Notes under the pieces: generated by a model
What the model was told of the DNA's origin: nothing
Databases searched by the model: none
What the model saw: only the letters and a program-made list of their open reading frames with translations
Translations under genes and position numbers: made by a program
Shown here: in pieces, positions 6,568 through 11,187 of the stretch
Numbering within the stretch: the first letter of the stretch is position 1
Layout of the letters: each line of letters opens with the position of its first letter
NCBI GenBank assembly: GCA_934444765.1
Contig: CAKSDC010000029.1
Span: 1-11,187 of the forward strand
DNA length: 11,187 nt
Source: an uncultured Oscillospiraceae bacterium
GTDB lineage: Bacteria > Bacillota > Clostridia > Oscillospirales > Ruminococcaceae
Direction of reading: 5' to 3'

Positions 6568-8115
6568 TTACACTATAGGTATTAGTATCATACCGTCGGA
6601 TTGAAGTATTCTACTTTCAAGACTGTTTTCTTCCAGTATGCAGTCTGCCGAGGTGCTGTATTTTTTAGCTATATCCCAGATGTCCTCATCTTTTACGCCG
6701 TAGTATAGCTTTATGCAGTAGTCACCCTCACGGGTTTTTTTAGCGTCTTGGTCGATAGCGATATCGCTTATAGCCTCTATAAGTTTGGTATCGAGTATAG
6801 TACCACAGATAGTAACGTCTGCCTTAATAGACACTTCATGGTTAGAGTTCATAGTATACGAACAGTTAGCAACGTTTATAATAGGTTCTAAAGAGGTAGT
6901 ATCTGTTACGTTTGGCATAGGAATAGAATAGTCAAAACCACAATCTTTTTCCACTACCACGACCATATTAGAACTATTTTCGGCTAATAAGCAGTACTGA
7001 ACTACTCCCATAACGTCTATAGTCTTGTTTTCGGAATTTACTCTATAGGATACGTTCTTAATGGTAGCCCAGCAATCACAGATAGTGGAAAGTTCGCTAT
7101 CGTTGTATTCCAATAGTTCTTTCAAGGCGAACTGTTCGTTTAGTTTAACGGGAGGCATACTAACTTTAATAGTAGCAGTTTCTAAGTGGCATATATGCGA
7201 TGTAGAATAAGCGTCTACTACTACATTAGTGAACATATCCTTATTAGATACACACTTCAACTTGATAGTAACGTCACAGGATATATTTTTCATAAGGTTG
7301 TCGCTATCGGGATTTACCATGATATCGCAAGATACTACTTCTCCTACTATATCGTTATTGTAAGAAGTGTCTAAACAGTCTACATCTATAATCTGATTGA
7401 ACGGAAAAGCAAAGTATATAGTTTCAGGTAGAGGATTTTCTTTATCGGGATTATACAGTAGTTTAATGCTGACTTCCCCTTTAGCTACTAACTTTTCGGC
7501 TATAGTCTTAACTTCATTGATAGTAATAATAGGCTCGTATTTTAGAACGTTCATAATAGGTGGTTTAGACTGTGGTACTATAGTATCTTCCGTAATTATA
7601 GCAGTCTTTTCAGCTAACACCTTATTAATAGTATAGTTTAAAGGAAACTTTTTTAGTTGAACGTTCATACCAAAAGCGTCGCATACCACATACTGTTCTC
7701 TAATAGCAGTGGCTTTAACCTTAATAGATACTGCTCCCCTGATATCTAAGCGACGTTTATTAACCACTCTACAGTTTATGTAGTCTACTTTAGGGGTTAT
7801 ATCCACATTAGCACCACTACAAGACTTTCCAAATTCCACAGTACGGGAATAGTTCATCTTTTGGTGAATACACCTAACGGCACATTCATGTTCGCTACAG
7901 TATAGTATTCTAACGTTTACTATCATTTCGTAGGATACCCTATCTTCAGATACAGTTTGAGATAGTATCTTACTTTCAGTAACGCACTTAATAACCCTAA
8001 AGATATCGGGACAGTAGTCAGGTAGTATGCAATCAAGTTCCACCGACTGTTCGTTAGAACCTTCAAAGATAGTTTCGTTAATGCTAACCATTTCTTTATT
8101 TACCTTAAAGTCCAT
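6568..8115 (-). CDS. sipL: SipL-like coat protein: DUF3794 repeats plus LysM
   Basis: This 515-residue protein has a start segment, LDCILPDYCPDIFRVIKC (about residues 27-44), that is typical of the DUF3794 family. Further DUF3794-like repeats fill the middle (roughly 190-270 and 330-420). A LysM domain occupies residues 466-515 (YCIKLYYGVKDEDIWDIAKK onward, ending ILIPIV). This is the architecture of C. difficile SipL, which binds SpoIVA through its LysM end and is needed to attach the coat to the forespore. Here the gene sits directly upstream of spoIVA, which supports that role. There is no signal peptide, as expected for a mother-cell protein. ATG 8115 follows GGAGG by eight bases. The alternative name would be a SpoVID/SafA-type LysM coat protein. 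I found no convincing sigma-E promoter in the 130 bases upstream. Confidence 0.88.
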   Translation of the reverse strand: MDFKVNKEMVSINETIFEGSNEQSVELDCILPDYCPDIFRVIKCVTESKILSQTVSEDRVSYEMIVNVRILYCSEHECAVRCIHQKMNYSRTVEFGKSCSGANVDITPKVDYINCRVVNKRRLDIRGAVSIKVKATAIREQYVVCDAFGMNVQLKKFPLNYTINKVLAEKTAIITEDTIVPQSKPPIMNVLKYEPIITINEVKTIAEKLVAKGEVSIKLLYNPDKENPLPETIYFAFPFNQIIDVDCLDTSYNNDIVGEVVSCDIMVNPDSDNLMKNISCDVTIKLKCVSNKDMFTNVVVDAYSTSHICHLETATIKVSMPPVKLNEQFALKELLEYNDSELSTICDCWATIKNVSYRVNSENKTIDVMGVVQYCLLAENSSNMVVVVEKDCGFDYSIPMPNVTDTTSLEPIINVANCSYTMNSNHEVSIKADVTICGTILDTKLIEAISDIAIDQDAKKTREGDYCIKLYYGVKDEDIWDIAKKYSTSADCILEENSLESRILQSDGMILIPIV

Positions 8116-8210
8116 AGTTTATACCTCCAAAGATAATAGATATATTGTACACAATAAGTATATTATCCACATAGCCAAAATATTACAGGTAAGTTATAAT
8201 AACTATGTAC

Positions 8211-8236
8211 AAAACGCTCTACTTAAAGAGCGTTTT
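8211..8236 (-). terminator. Terminator between the DUF11 gene and sipL
   Basis: Perfect 10-base arms AAAACGCTCT and AGAGCGTTTT (8211-8220 and 8227-8236) surround a six-base loop, 10 bases past the DUF11 stop. The arms provide A and T runs on both sides, so it could work in either direction, but only the - strand gene needs it. Confidence 0.82.
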
Positions 8237-8245
8237 AAAATAGGT

Positions 8246-9121
8246 CTAATCACCACAGGTAACGTTAGGAAGTGTACCCGTTACTTCTATAATAGTTTCG
8301 CTTGGAGTGACTGTAACGGTGCAGTCTTCCTCATTGCGAATAATAGTAGCAGGTTCTATAGGAATTACTACATTTTCAGGAGTATTAGTGATAGTTAATA
8401 GACCAGTAGTTTCATCGTATATATAGTCTTCCTCATAGATTAAAGGAACACCGTTTACTTTAACGCTTATATTTTTAGGTGCAGGATTAAAAGTATCGGA
8501 AAAGACAGCGTCATCACTTGCTGAAACGTTTCCGTAGTTGTATACTTCAAAGGTGTATACTATGGAACCACCATTGACTACAGGATTAGGCGACATACTC
8601 TTTACCATTTGAACGTCGGCATACTCTTCTACTAATACTGTATAGTCGTCTTCCACAGTACAGTTGCAAGCAGTAGCTACTATAGTATTAGTTATAGTAG
8701 AACCTATTACTAAGTCGGCATAGTTAGTGACTTTAGCCTTATATACCAAAGTAGCAACCGTCTGAGGTGGAATATATGGTAAGTTGAACTCTAAAGGAGC
8801 AGTAGCAGTAGGTTTGATGTTCACACAAGTAGTAGAATTTTCTAAGAATAGTTTAGCGTTGCCAACGTACTCTAAAGGTGTGGAAGGAGTTTCTGGGCAT
8901 ACGTTACCGCCTAAATCGTCCACTATCTTAATTGAACATTCCGAACACACGTTATTATTCTTAATAGATACTATATAGGTTATCTCTTTATTTAGAGTAT
9001 AAGTGTCGTCTAAAGAACACTTAGCTATAGCTATAGGTTCTTCTAAGTTAGTCTTAGCTTCATTAGATACTACCGTAACGTTGTTATACTGTAGTTTAGC
9101 TTTGTTGATTATCTGAGCCAT
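8246..9121 (-). CDS. DUF11-repeat protein, cysteine-rich, possible spore-surface protein
   Basis: This 291-residue protein has no signal peptide. Two DUF11-type (Ig-like) repeats are visible. The first, at about residues 28-160, contains LNKEITYIVSIKNN and LEYVGNAKLFL. The second, at about 166-290, contains VVNGGSIVYTFEVYNYGNVS, AVFSDTFNPAP and YIYDETTGLLTI. Nine cysteines are spread over both repeats (35, 59, 62, 75, 99, 152, 154, 267, 289), which is unusual for a cytoplasmic protein and would suit disulfide cross-linking in a spore layer. I do not know a proven function. The start is ATG 9121, eight bases after AAGGAG (9130-9135); GTG 9130 upstream overlaps that site. It lies directly before the sipL-spoIVA operon on the same strand but is separated from it by a terminator. 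Confidence 0.8.
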   Translation of the reverse strand: MAQIINKAKLQYNNVTVVSNEAKTNLEEPIAIAKCSLDDTYTLNKEITYIVSIKNNNVCSECSIKIVDDLGGNVCPETPSTPLEYVGNAKLFLENSTTCVNIKPTATAPLEFNLPYIPPQTVATLVYKAKVTNYADLVIGSTITNTIVATACNCTVEDDYTVLVEEYADVQMVKSMSPNPVVNGGSIVYTFEVYNYGNVSASDDAVFSDTFNPAPKNISVKVNGVPLIYEEDYIYDETTGLLTITNTPENVVIPIEPATIIRNEEDCTVTVTPSETIIEVTGTLPNVTCGD

Positions 9122-9176
9122 ACATAGCACTCCTTATTTAAAAGTTATAGAAGTATAATACTATCTATACAGTACT

Positions 9177-9202
9177 ATTATATGAATATTTTTTTGCAAT
9201 GT
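9177..9202 (-). promoter_or_regulatory. Sporulation-type promoter candidate for the DUF11 gene
   Basis: On the - strand CATATAATA (about 9176-9184) is preceded, after exactly 16 bases, by AC (9201-9202). This is the classic sigma-K pattern of AC, 16 bases, then CATANNNTA. CATATAAT also differs from the sigma-E -10 by one base, and the TATAAT inside it could serve sigma-A with a weak GTAACA -35. Which factor uses it cannot be settled from sequence alone. Confidence 0.45.
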
Positions 9203-9346
9203 TACCATATTTCGACAATATTATTAGCCTACACGATTAATAACTAAAAATATTGTGGACATTTTATCTTATAATAGTAAAAAAAATTCCGAAGTTACAT
9301 ATTTTAGAACGTTTTTGTGCTAATGCGTTGACTTTTGATACTATCT

Positions 9347-9375
9347 TTGGTACTCTTGTATTAAGATACTATAAT
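9347..9375 (+). promoter_or_regulatory. Promoter candidate for the Lrp/AsnC gene
   Basis: TTGGTA (9347-9352), a 17-base spacer and TATAAT (9370-9375) fit a sigma-A promoter. They leave only about 15 bases of leader before ATG 9397, with the ribosome site almost at the 5' end. A better -35, TTGACT at 9328-9333, has only the poor -10 TACTCT 17 bases on. Confidence 0.4.
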
Positions 9376-9396
9376 ACTCAATTGGAGGTGTTTTGT

Positions 9397-9852
9397 ATGG
9401 ATAGTACCGATTACAGAATACTATCGTGCCTTGCTACTAACTCACGTGAAAAGATTTCGGATATTAGTAAGACGGTAAATCTTTCAGTTTCGGCAGTAAT
9501 AGAACGCATTAAAAAAATGGAGGCTAACGGAATAATAGAAAAGTATTCGCTAATACTAAATCAAGAGCATTTAGGAAATAGTATATTAGCCATAGTAAAA
9601 GTAAAACTATTAGACGTATCTAACTGCCAACTATTTATAGATAATATCATGGATAACTATAATATAACCACGTGCTATTCTATAACGGGAGACTTTGACT
9701 ATATGCTAAAGATAGTATGTAAGTCTAATGCACAACTACAGAGTATATGTCATAATATACGCCTGATATCTGGTGTTAGTAATACCAAAACTGAACTGGT
9801 ACTAAGCACCATAAAAGACGAACATTGCACTATTCCCAAAGACCTAAAATAG
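9397..9852 (+). CDS. Lrp/AsnC-family transcriptional regulator
   Basis: This 151-residue DNA-binding protein has the standard size. An N-terminal winged helix-turn-helix lies at residues 3-50 (DYRILSCLATNSREKISDIS, then VSAVIERIKKMEANGIIEKY). A C-terminal RAM effector/oligomerisation domain lies at about 65-140, including the conserved TGDFDYML at 97-104. Members sense amino acids or related small molecules and often control their own gene and a neighbour. The effector cannot be deduced here. The start is ATG 9397, eight bases after GGAGG (9384-9388); the frame extends upstream to a TTG at 9253, but that part has no ribosome site and does not resemble the family. It is divergent from the DUF11 gene and points toward the antiporter, 272 bases away. 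No clear terminator follows. Confidence 0.93.
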   Translation: MDSTDYRILSCLATNSREKISDISKTVNLSVSAVIERIKKMEANGIIEKYSLILNQEHLGNSILAIVKVKLLDVSNCQLFIDNIMDNYNITTCYSITGDFDYMLKIVCKSNAQLQSICHNIRLISGVSNTKTELVLSTIKDEHCTIPKDLK

Positions 9853-9891
9853 TAGTATTATAATACAACATATTCTAAAAAATCGGCTACT

Positions 9892-9938
9892 AATTAACAC
9901 TTTCTGTTAATTTGAACCAATTATTAACTTTTTGTTAA
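9892..9938. promoter_or_regulatory. Two tandem inverted repeats upstream of the antiporter promoter
   Basis: The first repeat has perfect eight-base arms AATTAACA (9892-9899) and TGTTAATT (9905-9912). The second has TTAAC (9924-9928) and GTTAA (9934-9938). Their centres are 29 bases apart, about three helical turns, and the second ends 16 bases before the -35 box. They look like operator half-sites for a dimeric regulator. The stems are too AT-rich and lack a proper T run, so they are poor terminators. Confidence 0.5.
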
Positions 9939-9954
9939 AAAGTTCTCTTTCGTC

Positions 9955-9983
9955 TTGACTTATTCGGCTACACACACTATAAT
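9955..9983 (+). promoter_or_regulatory. Sigma-A promoter of the antiporter gene
   Basis: TTGACT (9955-9960), a 17-base spacer and TATAAT (9978-9983) form a strong vegetative promoter. Transcription should start near 9990, giving an unusually long leader of about 135 bases before ATG 10125. Confidence 0.88.
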
Positions 9984-9990
9984 ATAGTAG

Positions 9991-10088
9991 TAATTTAAAA
10001 AATCAAAGACGATTTTAAAGAATGTACTTAATATTTTCTGTTAAAGCACTTAAGTATGTTATTATTTGATGTGGTCTTTGGTTTTTTT
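9991..10088 (+). ncRNA. Structured leader with intrinsic terminator (candidate riboswitch/attenuator)
   Basis: A long-range stem CAAAGAC (10004-10010) with GTCTTTG (10074-10080), extendable by G-U and A-U pairs, is followed by seven T residues (10082-10088). It therefore acts as a terminator enclosing about 63 bases. Inside, GTACTTAA (10024-10031) pairs with TTAAGTAT (10050-10057). An alternative hairpin, about 9994-10004 with 10011-10019, places AAAGAC in its loop and would prevent the terminator stem. Such mutually exclusive folds ahead of a transporter gene suggest transcription control by a ligand or ion. I could not match it to a known riboswitch family by eye. Confidence 0.5.
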
Positions 10089-10124
10089 GTTATGTAAAAA
10101 TTTAATATTTTAGAGGTGTAATTT

Positions 10125-11187
10125 ATGGAAGAATACCGTTATCTTCTATCCATAGCACTAATACTGCTGAGTACTAAAGGCTTAGGATTAGTTTCCAAAA
10201 AAGTCAAGTTACCACAAGTAGTAGGTGCTTTGGTTGCAGGTTTAATCATTGGTCCAGCTTGTTTAAACTGGGTACAATCCACCGAACTTATTACTAACAT
10301 TTCCGAAATAGGTGTTATAGTATTAATGTTCAGTGCAGGTCTTGAAGTTGACATCAAGGAGTTAAAAAAGTGCGGTTTAGCCTCATTTATAATAGCTCTT
10401 ATAGGTGTAATAGTGCCGTTAGTAATGGGTGCTGTGGTGTTCGACTTCTTTAATACCGATGGCGAAGAACAGATGCGAATTTTTGAAGATATCTTTATGG
10501 GATTAGTCTTAACTGCAACATCGGTTAGTATTACTGTAGAAACCTTAAAAGAACTTGGTAAACTATCTACCCGAGCAGGTAACGCTATATTAGGTGCAGC
10601 CTTAATAGACGATATTCTTGGTATAGTAGCCTTAACCATAGTAACAAGTTTAGCACCTTCTAACGATGGTGCCGAAAAGAGTAGTGTTGCCGTAGTAATG
10701 ATTAAAATAGTACTATTCTTTGTGGTAGCTGTGGGTATAGGATACTTATTCCACTACTTATTCAATAAGTGGACAGAAGGCGAAGGCAAAGACCTAAGAA
10801 GATACGTAATCACAAGTTTTGTATTCTGTCTATTGATGTCATTCTGTGCTGAAGCGTTCTTTGGTGTAGCCGACATTACAGGTGCTTTTGTAGCTGGTGT
10901 AGCAATATCTTCTACTAAACGAATACACTATATTACTAATAGATTTGAAACTCTATCATATATGTTACTATCACCAATATTCTTTGCAAGCATAGGCTTA
11001 AAAGTAGAACTTTCAAGCATGAGCGGAACTATTATACTATTTACCGTACTATTAACTGTAGTTGCCTTACTATCTAAGGTAGTAGGTTGTGGTTTAGGTG
11101 CTAAACTATGTAAGTATACTAATCAAGAAGCTATTCAAATAGGCGTAGGTATGATATCCCGTGGTGAAGTAGCTTTAATAATAGCTA
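10125..11187 (+). CDS. CPA2-family cation:proton antiporter (partial, 3' end missing)
   Basis: The first 354 residues are present and the frame is open at the window edge. It is a multi-pass inner-membrane protein that would exchange Na+ or K+ for H+. PQVVGALVAGLIIGP (30-44) is the conserved first-helix motif of the Kef/NapA/GerN group. ATSVSITVETLKELG (131-145) is the unwound helix of the ion site. The double aspartate in ALIDDILGI (Asp162-Asp163) is the pair typical of electrogenic NapA/NhaA-like exchangers. GVADITGAFVAGVAIS and SPIFFASIGLKVEL follow, and SRGEVALI (345-352) closes the visible part. Any C-terminal TrkA-N or TrkA-C regulatory domain would lie beyond the window. ATG 10125 follows GAGGTG. 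The ion specificity is not decided by sequence. Confidence 0.92.
   Translation, partial: MEEYRYLLSIALILLSTKGLGLVSKKVKLPQVVGALVAGLIIGPACLNWVQSTELITNISEIGVIVLMFSAGLEVDIKELKKCGLASFIIALIGVIVPLVMGAVVFDFFNTDGEEQMRIFEDIFMGLVLTATSVSITVETLKELGKLSTRAGNAILGAALIDDILGIVALTIVTSLAPSNDGAEKSSVAVVMIKIVLFFVVAVGIGYLFHYLFNKWTEGEGKDLRRYVITSFVFCLLMSFCAEAFFGVADITGAFVAGVAISSTKRIHYITNRFETLSYMLLSPIFFASIGLKVELSSMSGTIILFTVLLTVVALLSKVVGCGLGAKLCKYTNQEAIQIGVGMISRGEVALIIA

Noticed and set aside
9253..9396. 48-codon upstream extension of the Lrp/AsnC frame
   Set aside because: The TTG start has no ribosome site, the added residues do not fit the family, and ATG 9397 has GGAGG at ideal spacing.
9855..9866. Perfect 12-base palindrome GTATTATAATAC after the Lrp-type gene
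   Set aside because: It has only A/T-rich pairs, no loop and no T run, so it is not a terminator; as a protein site it is unsupported because similar AT palindromes occur by chance in this composition.
10139..10639. A - strand open frame of 166 codons
   Set aside because: It is opposite the antiporter gene, which has clear CPA2 motifs throughout; no ribosome site.

Overview
The window reads as a low-GC, spore-forming member of the Clostridia, probably Oscillospiraceae/Ruminococcaceae-like and gut-associated. This is inferred from three things: an AT-rich base composition, a SpoIVA gene directly behind a SipL-like DUF3794/LysM gene, and secreted or membrane proteins with long Thr/Ser linkers and a cohesin-like domain. 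It looks like ordinary chromosome. I saw no transposase, phage gene, rRNA or CRISPR array.

Layout. 1-209: the 3' end of nadE (NAD+ synthetase), + strand. 397-1053: pyrE, + strand, closed by a strong terminator. 1155-1226: tRNA-Gln(CUG), - strand. Its near-perfect promoter sits inside the terminator hairpin that appears to close the next - strand gene. 1346-2347: a secreted DUF1002 (YpuA-like) protein with its own promoter. 2460-4830: an ECF sigma factor and its overlapping partner, a single-pass membrane protein with a Thr-rich stalk and a cohesin-like outer domain, most simply a sensor/anti-sigma factor. 5070-8115: a two-gene sporulation operon, sipL-like then spoIVA, closed by a terminator. 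8246-9121: a cysteine-rich two-repeat DUF11 protein with a sporulation-type promoter candidate. 9397-9852: a divergent Lrp/AsnC regulator, + strand. 10125-11187: a CPA2-type cation:proton antiporter, + strand, cut by the window edge. It is preceded by a strong promoter, tandem inverted repeats and a structured leader containing an intrinsic terminator.

How the parts work together. SipL and SpoIVA are known in Clostridioides difficile to bind each other at the forespore surface and seed coat assembly. Their adjacency here fits that partnership, and the neighbouring DUF11 protein may also be a spore-surface protein (inference). The sigma/anti-sigma pair is a signal-transduction unit: the outer domain would sense something at the cell surface and release the sigma factor inside. 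The DUF1002 gene downstream may be partly co-transcribed with it.

The most interesting points are the cohesin-like anti-sigma ectodomain, the riboswitch-like leader before the antiporter, the promoter/terminator overlap before tRNA-Gln, the apparent absence of GATC (and CTAG) from the whole window, and a cysteine-rich reading frame between nadE and pyrE that has no usable start codon.
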